From CAZHOV01 sp964534315 (GTDB lineage: Bacteria > Bacteroidota > Bacteroidia > Chitinophagales > Saprospiraceae): a DNA stretch of 20,568 bases. The stretch covers positions 1 through 20,568 of the forward strand of contig CAZHOV010000106.1 in NCBI GenBank assembly GCA_964534315.1, in the 5' to 3' direction. The notes beneath the pieces were generated by a model. It worked only from the letters and a program-made list of their open reading frames with translations, made no database searches and was not told the origin of the DNA. A program made the translations under genes and the position numbers. Positions 1 to 7,986 of this stretch are shown in pieces (within the stretch, counting starts at the first letter, position 1; every line of letters begins with the position of its first letter).

Positions 1-1233
1 CACGCCGATGGAAGTAGCGCGCTGACTTATCGCCTTAGCCGCAAAAGTACGCACTACGGGCGGTATCATTTTCCAGGCAGCTTGCCATTGCTGCTGCTGG
101 TACAAGCGTTTAAATCCGGCGTACCCGGCAAACAACTCATCGCCGCCCAAGCCCGACAACACCACCGTCAAGCCATTGGCTCTGGCCGCTTTGGAAACCA
201 CATAGGTATTAATGCCATCGCCAGAGGGGTGATCCTGTGCGGCAACTGCTTCCGGTACCTGCGCCAGCACATCGTCGGTTTGCAATAAGACTTCCGTATG
301 ATGGGTCTTGAAATGCCTGGCGACCATCGCTGCGTAGCGCCCATCCTCGAAACGCGCATCATCGAACGCCACGGTAAATGTCTGAACAGGTTGCATGCTT
401 CCCGCCGACATGATGCCGACAATCAGCGACGAATCAATGCCCCCCGATAAAAAAGCGCCCAGCGGTACATCACTGACCAGCCGACGCTGCACCGCCGCTT
501 CCAGCAGCGAGCGGACTTTTCGTTCGGGATTGTTATCTTCTGGTACTATCGCTTCGCCCTGCCAGGCGTGCCAGTAGCGCTGCTGCTCAACTTGGCCATT
601 TTGCCACAACAAATAGGTACCCGGCTCTAATAAACGGATACCCGCCACTAAGGTCTCCGGCGGTGGCACCGACTGATACCGCAAGTAGCTCGACAAAGCA
701 TGGACATTCAACTGCGGCTTTACCAATCCCGATGCCAATATGGAGCGCACTTCGGAAGCAAATAAAAAAGCCCCTTCATTAGTTTTGGCGTAATACAAAG
801 GCTTGATACCCAGCCGATCCCGCGCAATGAGGACGCTCCCCACCTGCCGGTCGTAGAGCGCGAAGGCAAACATCCCATTGAACCGCTCGATACAAGCCGC
901 GCCCCAGGTATCGTAGGCATAGAGCATCACCTCGGTATCGGTGGACGAGCGGAAGGTATAGCCGCGCTGCTCCAACTCCGCGCGCAGCGCCCGGAAGTTG
1001 TACAACTCCCCATTGTAGATGATGACATACCGCCCATCGGCACTGTACATGGGCTGATGCCCTTGTGCCGATAAATCCAGGATACTCAACCGCTGGTGCC
1101 CCAGCGCTACCCGCTCATCGGCAAAGACACCGCTGTCATCCGGACCGCGATGCGCCAGCGCTGGCAGCATGTGGCTAATGCCTTCCTTACCTGCTGCTAT
1201 ATGTAAACCAATGATGCCGGTGATGCCGCACAT
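1..1233 (-). CDS. asnB: Glutamine-hydrolysing asparagine synthetase, 3' end outside window
   Basis: The frame is open from ATG at 1233 to the window edge, giving 411 residues without a stop; the C-terminal part is missing. The protein starts Met-Cys-Gly-Ile, so Cys2 is exposed as the class II glutaminase nucleophile. Asn74-Gly-Glu and Asp99 fit the glutamine pocket. The synthetase half shows the ATP PP-loop SGGIDS at 263-268 and SGLGGDELFAGY at 360-371. Family members convert aspartate and glutamine to asparagine using ATP. AsnB-like genes are often found in polysaccharide loci, where some are thought to amidate uronic acids, so the acceptor here may be a sugar (inference). It begins 6 bases after wecB and is GC-rich (33/60 in 1021-1080). 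No Shine-Dalgarno sequence precedes the start. Family assignment is firm; substrate is open. Confidence 0.95.
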   Translation of the reverse strand, partial: MCGITGIIGLHIAAGKEGISHMLPALAHRGPDDSGVFADERVALGHQRLSILDLSAQGHQPMYSADGRYVIIYNGELYNFRALRAELEQRGYTFRSSTDTEVMLYAYDTWGAACIERFNGMFAFALYDRQVGSVLIARDRLGIKPLYYAKTNEGAFLFASEVRSILASGLVKPQLNVHALSSYLRYQSVPPPETLVAGIRLLEPGTYLLWQNGQVEQQRYWHAWQGEAIVPEDNNPERKVRSLLEAAVQRRLVSDVPLGAFLSGGIDSSLIVGIMSAGSMQPVQTFTVAFDDARFEDGRYAAMVARHFKTHHTEVLLQTDDVLAQVPEAVAAQDHPSGDGINTYVVSKAARANGLTVVLSGLGGDELFAGYAGFKRLYQQQQWQAAWKMIPPVVRTFAAKAISQRATSIGV

Positions 1234-1239
1234 GGGGAG

Positions 1240-2394
1240 TTATGGAGTATTTTTTGTTTTGAGAATTTGAATGATTCTTCCGGCTGCTCGCCCATCCCCA
1301 TACGGATTCACCGCCGCTGCCATTTGATTATACACTGCTTGGTTTTCTATCAATTCCGACAGATGCGCGACGATATTATCTTTATCACTGCCCACCAGTT
1401 TCACCGTACCGGCTTCTACGGCTTCGGGGCGTTCGGTATTATCGCGGGTCACTAACACCGGCACGCCAAAACTGGGCGCTTCCTCCTGTATGCCGCCGCT
1501 ATCGGTCAGTACGATCCGCGCGTGTTTCATCAGAAAGATAAACGGCAAGTAATCCATGGGACCGGTCAATAAGATGTTTTGGTAGCTCGCCAGTCGTTCG
1601 TTCACCGGTTGCCAGACATTGGGATTCAAATGTACCGGATAAATAATGTACCAATCGGGGTGCGCGTTGGTAATTTCCGCTAAGGCTGCACAAAGATTGT
1701 CAATGCCCTCCCCAAAATTCTCCCGGCGGTGCCCGGTCACTAATATGTATTTGGTATCTATCAGCGTTTCCAAGCTCAAAGGCAAATGATCCGCAATGTA
1801 AGCGGCTATCTGCTGTTTCACCGCAGTGTCCTGGTCGAATAGGTCATTCGCATAATACAGTGCATCAATCACCGTATTGCCAGTGATATAAATATTGGAA
1901 GCACACACATTTTCCGCCAGTAAATTGGCTTTTGCGCGCTCCGTCGGGCAAAAATGATACGTCGCTACGCGTCCGGTCATTTGTCGATTGATCTCCTCGG
2001 GAAAAGGAGAATACATATTATTCGTCCGCAATCCGGCTTCCACATGCCCCACTGGAATTTGTAAATAATACGCCGCCAAGGCTGCGAATATAGAAGACGT
2101 GGTATCGCCATGTACCAACACTATGTCGGGCTTTTCCTGTATTAATACTTCTTTCAATCCCAACAATACCCGCGCCGATATGTCAAAGAGATCCTGCCCT
2201 TTTTTCATAATAGCTAAATCATACTGGGGCACGATATCGAATACCTGCAAAATCTGATCCAGCATTTCCCGGTGCTGACCGGTGACGCAAACGACAGAAG
2301 TAATCTCATCCGGGTGCTTTTCCAGTTCCTTAACCACCGGTGCCATTTTGATTGCTTCGGGGCGGGTGCCAAATACGGTGAGTACTTTTTTCAC
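1240..2394 (-). CDS. wecB: UDP-N-acetylglucosamine 2-epimerase, non-hydrolysing
   Basis: The 384-residue length is normal for the family, which interconverts UDP-GlcNAc and UDP-ManNAc in the cytoplasm. Family signatures are present in order: GTRPEAIKMAP at 9-19, GQHREMLDQ at 39-47, HGDTTSS at 95-101, HVEAGLRT at 117-124, PFPEEINR at 130-137, GHRRENFG at 221-228, DSGGIQEE at 298-305 and RDNTERPE at 317-324. The start codon is GTG, placed so that the protein opens with the usual MKKVLTVFGTRPE. It follows the upstream glycosyltransferase by 26 bases and precedes asnB by 6. No UDP-ManNAc dehydrogenase (WecC) is in the window, so ManNAc itself may be the sugar used. It is distinct from the hydrolysing enzyme at 11230-12387. 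Confidence 0.95.
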   Translation of the reverse strand: MKKVLTVFGTRPEAIKMAPVVKELEKHPDEITSVVCVTGQHREMLDQILQVFDIVPQYDLAIMKKGQDLFDISARVLLGLKEVLIQEKPDIVLVHGDTTSSIFAALAAYYLQIPVGHVEAGLRTNNMYSPFPEEINRQMTGRVATYHFCPTERAKANLLAENVCASNIYITGNTVIDALYYANDLFDQDTAVKQQIAAYIADHLPLSLETLIDTKYILVTGHRRENFGEGIDNLCAALAEITNAHPDWYIIYPVHLNPNVWQPVNERLASYQNILLTGPMDYLPFIFLMKHARIVLTDSGGIQEEAPSFGVPVLVTRDNTERPEAVEAGTVKLVGSDKDNIVAHLSELIENQAVYNQMAAAVNPYGDGRAAGRIIQILKTKNTP

Positions 2395-2420
2395 GTTGTT
2401 GCCTATGATTTTATTAGAGG

Positions 2421-3584
2421 CTATGCCTCCAGGATTTGTGTAAATTCTTCGCGGTAAGCGTCATTGGTAAAATGCGCCATTGCTAATTGCCGCATACGCT
2501 CACGCTCTTCTTCCTTTCGTTGAGTAAAAGGATAATCGAGTAACCCATCTACGTCCCGCACGACCACGCCACAATCGTGTTCTGCCGAAAAGTCACTATA
2601 ATCACCGATGCCCGGCGAGATCAACACCTCCAATCCGCAAGCCAGGTACTCGGCAAACTTGGTTGGAGCCGCTACTTTATTAGTCAGGCTTGGTCGTCGC
2701 AGTAATAAACCATAATCGGAAATAGACAAATATTGCACGACCTCTTCGGAAGCAACGTAGCGAATATTGACTTGATGCGGGAATGTTCGGGCACAGTTCA
2801 TCTGCTCCGCTGCCACATCGGATAGTAAAATAAGCTGGTAACGTTCACTTCGTGCCAAAAGCTTGGTAAATAATTCATCAATCAAATCAAAACCCTGCCA
2901 GGGTGAAAACGAACCTGCATAAATGAAAATAATATCTGTGTCCTGATAGCCTAATGTACGTCGTAGTTCCTGACGCTCCGCCGATGCGATAGTGTGATCT
3001 AAGTAAAACTGACTCAGGGTACAAGGGATCACCACTTGCTGTTTGGCGGTGACATTTAGTTGATCTTTCCAATAATCCGCCATTTTATGCGATACCGTTC
3101 GGACCAGTTCTGATTCTCGAATAGCTTGTTGCTCTAGTTCCCGCACCTTTGCCAATGCAACGCTTTTATTAATACCGAACTCTTCCCGCTCAGCGTAGGT
3201 AGCGCCTTCTGCATCGTAAACAATCGTACGCACCAAACCCAATCGCCTTAAATAACGCGCCAGCGCTGCCGCATAAACATTTTTCGCCATTACCTTTGGC
3301 TGACCATACACGAGCCATACCGGCAACAAAATCAGGATATTGAGTGGATATAATGACAACCGGGGAAAATGCGGTAATACCACTGTATGCGGATAAAGCG
3401 CTTTGATGCGGGCGCGATTCGCCCAAAAATGCCGCAGGGAGATAAATGCAATCAGTCGAATGCGGACGTTATGCGCCTGCTGTAGGTAAGCCAACTTATC
3501 TATCACATAGCTGCGAATGATGGCGGTGGATTGATTGCCGAAGTGGAGGTAGACTAATAATCTGCTTTTCTCTTTATCAAGCAT
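2421..3584 (-). CDS. Glycosyltransferase, GT4-like (GT-B fold)
   Basis: A 387-residue protein from the ATG at 3584, which overlaps the previous stop as ATGCTTGA and gives the start MLDKEKSRLLVYLHFGN. A longer reading from 3617 is open but overlaps the upstream gene by 41 bases. The N-terminal half is a weakly conserved Rossmann-like domain. The C-terminal half has FIYAGSFSPWQGFDLI (about 220-235) and TKFAEYLACG (about 308-317), the pattern of the nucleotide-sugar binding domain of GT4 enzymes from exopolysaccharide loci. The usual E-x7-E motif is degenerate. It is expected to add one sugar to a lipid-linked glycan at the inner face of the membrane; donor and acceptor cannot be read from sequence. 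It is more GC-rich than the two glycosyltransferase genes upstream. Confidence 0.85.
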   Translation of the reverse strand: MLDKEKSRLLVYLHFGNQSTAIIRSYVIDKLAYLQQAHNVRIRLIAFISLRHFWANRARIKALYPHTVVLPHFPRLSLYPLNILILLPVWLVYGQPKVMAKNVYAAALARYLRRLGLVRTIVYDAEGATYAEREEFGINKSVALAKVRELEQQAIRESELVRTVSHKMADYWKDQLNVTAKQQVVIPCTLSQFYLDHTIASAERQELRRTLGYQDTDIIFIYAGSFSPWQGFDLIDELFTKLLARSERYQLILLSDVAAEQMNCARTFPHQVNIRYVASEEVVQYLSISDYGLLLRRPSLTNKVAAPTKFAEYLACGLEVLISPGIGDYSDFSAEHDCGVVVRDVDGLLDYPFTQRKEEERERMRQLAMAHFTNDAYREEFTQILEA

Positions 3585-4704
3585 AAAACATTTTGAAATA
3601 CTCATCTTTAACGGCATCCCATGTATATCTTTCAGAATACAATTTTATGCTTCTCGCCCTTTGGTTTTTAACCCAAACATCATCTACTCGATTTTTAATA
3701 TATTCTAGAAGAGCGTTTTCTTTTCCCATATCAACTAAAGTTTCTTTCCCCGTCAATACCCACTCATATAATTCTCTTTGATGAGCAATAACGGGCAAGC
3801 CTGATGCCATCGCCTCCAATAGTACAATTCCAAAACCTTCATTTATAGAAGATAAAACAAATATGTCTGCTAAAGCGTATATTTCTTTTATCCTTCTGTG
3901 AGGTACTTCTGTATGTACAAACCTCTCACTTAATAGCTGATTTCCAAGATCAAGTAAATCATCTTCAAAACAAGCTCCACATAGGACAAGAGTCCAATTG
4001 TCATCTAATTTGGCTATTTCCTTGATTAAATATTCAGTATTCTTACTCTTCCGACTTAATATCCCAACACTAAGAACAACTTTTTCTGTTGAGATATTAT
4101 ATTTTTTTCTTAGAAGAATTTTTTCATCAGGACTAAACGCTACTTTCCAATTAGCTAAAAAATGTGGCACTAAATGTATCTTTCTCGCGTCAAAAACATC
4201 TGCTGCACTGACTGCCTTTAAATAATTCTCGTAATTTACTTCATGAATGATATCCGCGGTATTGATATAATTTTCAGGATCACGGGAAACACCATGAGTA
4301 TATAGTATTTTGGGAGTTCCCGGCAAAAATCTTTTGCTCAAGGAAATTACTTTTGCGACATCCGGCTCAATGATAATTATTTTAAAAAATCTTCTTCTAA
4401 ATAATACTGTTATCAAAACAAACTTAACTGCAAAAAATACCGATTCCCAGTATAGATTATTACCCCGGTACTTCTTCAACTTTGTTACTATTTTACTTTT
4501 CCTACCAGGCGTATTAAGGAGTTTCTCATTCTTTTTTTTATACCCTATTCTCTTGTAAAGGACAAAATCAAGATCAGAAATGTTTTCCTTTACCAAGGAA
4601 TCAAACAAAGCTCTGGTATGAATTTCGTAACCCCTTTGAACATCATCTAACCCAGCGCATAAAATTGCAATTCTTTTATTTCTTTTCTGATTAGATTTCG
4701 TCAT
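3577..4704 (-). CDS. Glycosyltransferase family 4
   Basis: About 375 residues from the ATG at 4704. A TTG four codons earlier, at 4716, is an alternative and lengthens the overlap with the upstream gene from 14 to 26 bases. The C-terminal half carries VVLSVGILSRKSKNTEYLI (the start of the donor domain) and EGFGIVLLEAMASGLPVI at about 289-306, the classical retaining GT4 motif with both glutamates. A very hydrophobic stretch near residues 90-115 probably helps membrane association. The gene is strongly AT-rich (20/60 GC in 4441-4500), unlike wecB and asnB, which suggests separate acquisition. Function: transfer of one sugar during repeat-unit assembly; specificity unknown. Confidence 0.92.
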   Translation of the reverse strand: MTKSNQKRNKRIAILCAGLDDVQRGYEIHTRALFDSLVKENISDLDFVLYKRIGYKKKNEKLLNTPGRKSKIVTKLKKYRGNNLYWESVFFAVKFVLITVLFRRRFFKIIIIEPDVAKVISLSKRFLPGTPKILYTHGVSRDPENYINTADIIHEVNYENYLKAVSAADVFDARKIHLVPHFLANWKVAFSPDEKILLRKKYNISTEKVVLSVGILSRKSKNTEYLIKEIAKLDDNWTLVLCGACFEDDLLDLGNQLLSERFVHTEVPHRRIKEIYALADIFVLSSINEGFGIVLLEAMASGLPVIAHQRELYEWVLTGKETLVDMGKENALLEYIKNRVDDVWVKNQRARSIKLYSERYTWDAVKDEYFKMFYA

Positions 4705-5812
4705 ATATTTTTTCAAGTATTTTAGCTTTTTCTTCTAAATTATGCTTTAGGCTAATTTGCTCTATAGCTTTTTCACCCTTGCTTCTTATAGATCCTTCAT
4801 CGTTTAGAATATTCTCTATTATTTCGAACAACCCTTTTTCTATGATCTTTGAAAGATAGTTTCTATGTTCAACCGAATTAAAGTATGCTTTTCCGGTATC
4901 ACGTTTTGGGACTTCAATAATCCATCCCCATTGATTATTATTTATCTCGGGAAAAGAACGAACATCTGTAGTTATCACCGGACATCCAGCAGCTTGAGCT
5001 TCTAAAACAACATAACCATACGTTTCATCATAAGAAGGCAATAATACAATATGAGAGTTTTTAAATAATTTAATTACTTCTTCGTTAGGAAGAAAAGGAT
5101 AATGGAAAATACTCAAAGGGTGTTTTGATATGATACTAATTGCTCCACTCAATTCCTCTTGGGTACTCCGGCTTGCATAGTCTCCATATTCAAGCGATGA
5201 AACTATGTTCAACTGAATTGGAGCTCCCTTTGATAAAAGATTATCAAAAACCTTTAGAATTTCATATCCCCCTTTTCTAAAGAAATCTCTACCCACAAAA
5301 GAAAAGGATACTTTATCTTCTGTTAAATACTTCTCAGAATAGTCTTGAGTAATCAAATGTTGGCCAGGGTGCAATACCAACATTTTTTCTTTAATTAAAT
5401 CGGCGTACTCTGGAAATTCATTGAGTTTTAATATTTGATTATTGAAGGCAGACTCAGAGAACGCAATAACTTTTTTGCATGGATTCCCAGCTAATAATTT
5501 TATCCCTTTCATCTCTGCCTTTTTGCCTATTTTGCCCCACCTCGGTAAAGTGTCTTCAAAAGTTACGATCCAAGGCTTTTTTGAAAAGGAAAGAGTATTA
5601 AAAAAGTGTAGATGGCTACATTTATTGAGTTCTAAATCGAAAAAAGAAAAATTGAAGCCAGGATTTGTTTTTCTAGCTAATTTATAATAAAACCGATTAG
5701 GTATCTTGAAAAAGTCATGGACTTTCTTAAATTCATATTTTTCAAAAGGCAAATTGATAAAATTCCTTTTTTGATTATAACCTGTAGAATTGGTTCCAAT
5801 AATTTTCTTCAT
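4691..5812 (-). CDS. Glycosyltransferase family 4
   Basis: A 373-residue protein from the ATG at 5812. The donor domain has FVGRDFFRKGG at about 172-182, then ETYGYVVLEAQAAGCPVI at 263-280 with both conserved glutamates of the GT4 E-x7-E motif. The N-terminal half (HFFNTLSFSKKPWIVTFED, about 69-87) fits the acceptor domain of glycosyltransferases in surface-glycan clusters. It is AT-rich and Lys/Asn/Phe-rich. It is separated by 48 bases from the pyruvyltransferase-family gene upstream, one of the longest gaps in the cluster, and overlaps the next gene. No promoter is evident in that gap. Donor and linkage are unknown. Confidence 0.92.
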   Translation of the reverse strand: MKKIIGTNSTGYNQKRNFINLPFEKYEFKKVHDFFKIPNRFYYKLARKTNPGFNFSFFDLELNKCSHLHFFNTLSFSKKPWIVTFEDTLPRWGKIGKKAEMKGIKLLAGNPCKKVIAFSESAFNNQILKLNEFPEYADLIKEKMLVLHPGQHLITQDYSEKYLTEDKVSFSFVGRDFFRKGGYEILKVFDNLLSKGAPIQLNIVSSLEYGDYASRSTQEELSGAISIISKHPLSIFHYPFLPNEEVIKLFKNSHIVLLPSYDETYGYVVLEAQAAGCPVITTDVRSFPEINNNQWGWIIEVPKRDTGKAYFNSVEHRNYLSKIIEKGLFEIIENILNDEGSIRSKGEKAIEQISLKHNLEEKAKILEKIYDEI

Positions 5813-5860
5813 CAGCTATTATTTAGCAAAGAGTCTGTGATGGCGATGTATGAATAATTA

Positions 5861-6760
5861 CTAACTATTTTTTGCCAAATATCCTTTTAAATCTTGAAGC
5901 TTTTCAAATAGAATGTCTACCTTATTGCTCATAACACGTTCGTTGCTTAAAAAATATGCATCATTTTTGATGATTGTGTTCAGGTTTCTAATAAACATCC
6001 CTTTGCTTAACATATTTTGTTTTGAAACAAATGCATAGGTTGCAATATTAGTAAAGGCTTGAACTCCAAGTTTTTTTTGAAGAATTTTATACGCTTCTTG
6101 CTTAGAAAATAATCTAGGTAAAATTACTGGATTATACTCCATTTCTAATGACTTGGACCAATCTTGCCATTTGAATGCATTTATTTGAGAATGCAATTTC
6201 ACCGCTGCCCAGGGTATCCTGAAAGCATCAGCGGTTATGGCCCCATGAAGAGCCTCCGTTATCAATCTTTCGCTGTCTAAAATAGCGTTCAAAACAGTTT
6301 CAACATCATCTTTAGGATTTATGAAATTCAAACCTAATTCTGAACAAATGTATTGCCAATCATATAAATGTACACTTCCATAATGAGGCATAAAAGATAC
6401 CTTGTATTTCTTCACAGGTAATTCATCGATCATCCCACGCAATAAATACGCCCCGTCTAACACTGCCAAGCTAACATCAATATTTAATATTTCCGATGTA
6501 AGAGGTCCTCTAACACAAAAAATTTTGTACGAATCATCAATTTTGGGTTTTTTACCATATGTTCGTTCTTGACCTGCAGCATACCCAGAACTGAACACAA
6601 CTTTTGTTTGGATAGAACCGCCTTTAAACATACCTAAAATAGAGCCTATACCCAAAAAAATCGAATTTTTTTCTTTGCCAAAAGGATTATTCAAATAATG
6701 ATTAAAGATATATGGATTGAGTTCATCACCGTAATTATCCCTTGCGTATTTAAGTTCCAT
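5861..6760 (-). CDS. Polysaccharide pyruvyltransferase family protein
   Basis: A 299-residue protein. NYGDELNP at 9-16 matches the conserved N-terminal motif of the ExoV/PssM-like branch, followed by FLGIGSILG at 35-43, VRGPLTS at 83-89, MPHYGS at 124-129 and ITEALHGAITADAFRIP at 167-183. Members transfer pyruvate from phosphoenolpyruvate to a sugar to make an acidic ketal; some relatives in glycan loci have no proven activity. The ATG at 6760 is the only reasonable start: an in-frame TAA lies two codons upstream, and the motif begins only nine residues in, slightly shorter than usual. That TAA is the stop of the truncated gene before it, and the two frames are the same. AT-rich. Family call firm, pyruvyl transfer inferred. 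Confidence 0.85.
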   Translation of the reverse strand: MELKYARDNYGDELNPYIFNHYLNNPFGKEKNSIFLGIGSILGMFKGGSIQTKVVFSSGYAAGQERTYGKKPKIDDSYKIFCVRGPLTSEILNIDVSLAVLDGAYLLRGMIDELPVKKYKVSFMPHYGSVHLYDWQYICSELGLNFINPKDDVETVLNAILDSERLITEALHGAITADAFRIPWAAVKLHSQINAFKWQDWSKSLEMEYNPVILPRLFSKQEAYKILQKKLGVQAFTNIATYAFVSKQNMLSKGMFIRNLNTIIKNDAYFLSNERVMSNKVDILFEKLQDLKGYLAKNS

Positions 6761-6763
6761 TGT

Positions 6764-7021
6764 TTATTGTAATTTATTAATAAAAAAAACAAAGCGAAAA
6801 AAGGAAAAAGCAATATGGATCAAATCTATTTTCCGACGAAAACGAAGAAAGACAACAAACTCATACAACCATTTATAGGCTCGGAATAAATAAGGAGGCT
6901 GCCGTGCTTTTGTTTCATCTATCCCAATCAGATAATCTGGATGGAGGTGCTCCGCCAACTGGATGTAGCCGCCTGTTTTTGCGTGGTGTTTGTATTTAGT
7001 GCTAATTACCAGGATTCTCAA
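6764..7021 (-). pseudogene. Truncated glycosyltransferase N-terminus (probable remnant)
   Basis: Only 85 codons. The start is TTG at 7021 inside a TTGA overlap with the upstream GT2 stop. The product opens MRILVISTKYKHHAKTGGY, typical of the first beta strand and loop of a GT-B glycosyltransferase, and continues to KIDLIHI, which in full-length enzymes would be followed by the rest of the acceptor domain and a whole donor domain. Instead it runs into a Phe-rich tail over a run of eight T and stops at TAA. Neither other frame continues the enzyme. The next gene starts three bases later in the same reading frame. I read this as a leftover 5' end after a deletion or recombination event. A genuine small protein is possible but less likely. 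Confidence 0.6.
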
Positions 7022-7986
7022 CTCATTGTTTTTTTAATGCGATGAAAAGCTGCATTGATTCGTTGGGTTGTAGCAAACCCCAACAGATTATATAGTAGTA
7101 CGTAAGAACCGGAGGTTCCATTTGTGGATCGGATTTTAGGCTTGGCTTTGAATAATTCAGCGTATTTCTCCAATGCCAATGGAGCGTTTAAACGATAAAT
7201 CCGCCGTATTTCCTGAAAAATGGATTGGTTGACATGGTCTAGGTACGATTGCTCAAATTGCTTCGCCAAGAAGTAATCCCTGATCTCGCAAAGATGCGCC
7301 AACCGCCGAAGGTTATTACCCAACACATCCACCTGGCTGATGGAACCCGATGCGCGCTCTCGGACAATCGTTAACGGCTCTTGGTCAAACAACACCTGAG
7401 CGCCCGCTCGCAACAAGCGAAACATCAAATCGTATTCCTGACTGCTTTTCAAATCTTCCCGCCAGCCATTTATGGCCAATAAAGCATCTCTGCGAAACAA
7501 ATTGGCACTGGTAATCCCCAGACTTACCTGAGGTAGTGCTAACCATTTATCCGGTTCATTCGGACGGAATAATTGACGATGCCCGTTCTGATATTGTCGG
7601 TAGTAGGTACCTGCTACCAGCGCGGTATCCTTAGCTTTTTTCAATAGCTCAAGCTGATGTATAATTTTTTCAGGTTCTAAAAGATCATCCGCATCCAGAA
7701 ATTGAATCCACTCCCCGGTTGCTGTTCGCAGCCCAGCATTTCGTGCCGCCGAAGCGCCTGGTTTTGCCTCTTTTAGCAGCGTAATTGGAAAATCAACATA
7801 CTTTTTCTTATAAGATTCAATTGTTTGATACGTATCATCCGTAGAATTATTATCAACGCAGATGACTTCGAGATGGGGATAGGTTTGGGTGCGGACCGAG
7901 TCGAGGCAGGCTTCGATATATTCGGACACGTTGTAACAGGGAACGATAATGCTAACAAGCAAGGTAGTACTATTTGGCAGAATCAA
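7018..7986 (-). CDS. Glycosyltransferase family 2
   Basis: Up to 322 residues. VSIIVPCYN at 11-19 is the classic GT2 opening, VICVDNNSTDDT at 41-52 is the nucleotide-binding segment, GASAARNAGL at 77-86 follows, and FLDADD at 96-101 holds the metal-binding DxD. QEYDLMFRLLRAG lies near 182-194. No ATG is available: the frame is blocked by a stop two codons upstream of a TTG at 7986, and a second TTG at 7962 would give the tidier start MLVSIIVPCYN and remove a 17-base overlap with the previous gene. Either start is possible. Inverting glycosyltransferase, cytoplasmic side of the membrane; the sugar transferred is unknown. More GC-rich than the GT4 gene before it. Confidence 0.93.
   Translation of the reverse strand: MILPNSTTLLVSIIVPCYNVSEYIEACLDSVRTQTYPHLEVICVDNNSTDDTYQTIESYKKKYVDFPITLLKEAKPGASAARNAGLRTATGEWIQFLDADDLLEPEKIIHQLELLKKAKDTALVAGTYYRQYQNGHRQLFRPNEPDKWLALPQVSLGITSANLFRRDALLAINGWREDLKSSQEYDLMFRLLRAGAQVLFDQEPLTIVRERASGSISQVDVLGNNLRRLAHLCEIRDYFLAKQFEQSYLDHVNQSIFQEIRRIYRLNAPLALEKYAELFKAKPKIRSTNGTSGSYVLLYNLLGFATTQRINAAFHRIKKTMS

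Noticed and set aside
3585..3617. Longer N-terminus for the glycosyltransferase starting at 3617
   Set aside because: It would overlap the upstream gene by 41 bases; the ATG at 3584 gives an 8-base overlap and a normal first beta strand.
6782..6789. Run of eight A (T in the coding strand) as a frameshift that broke the 85-codon gene
   Set aside because: Reading the other frames past the run does not restore glycosyltransferase sequence, so a simple slippage does not explain the truncation.
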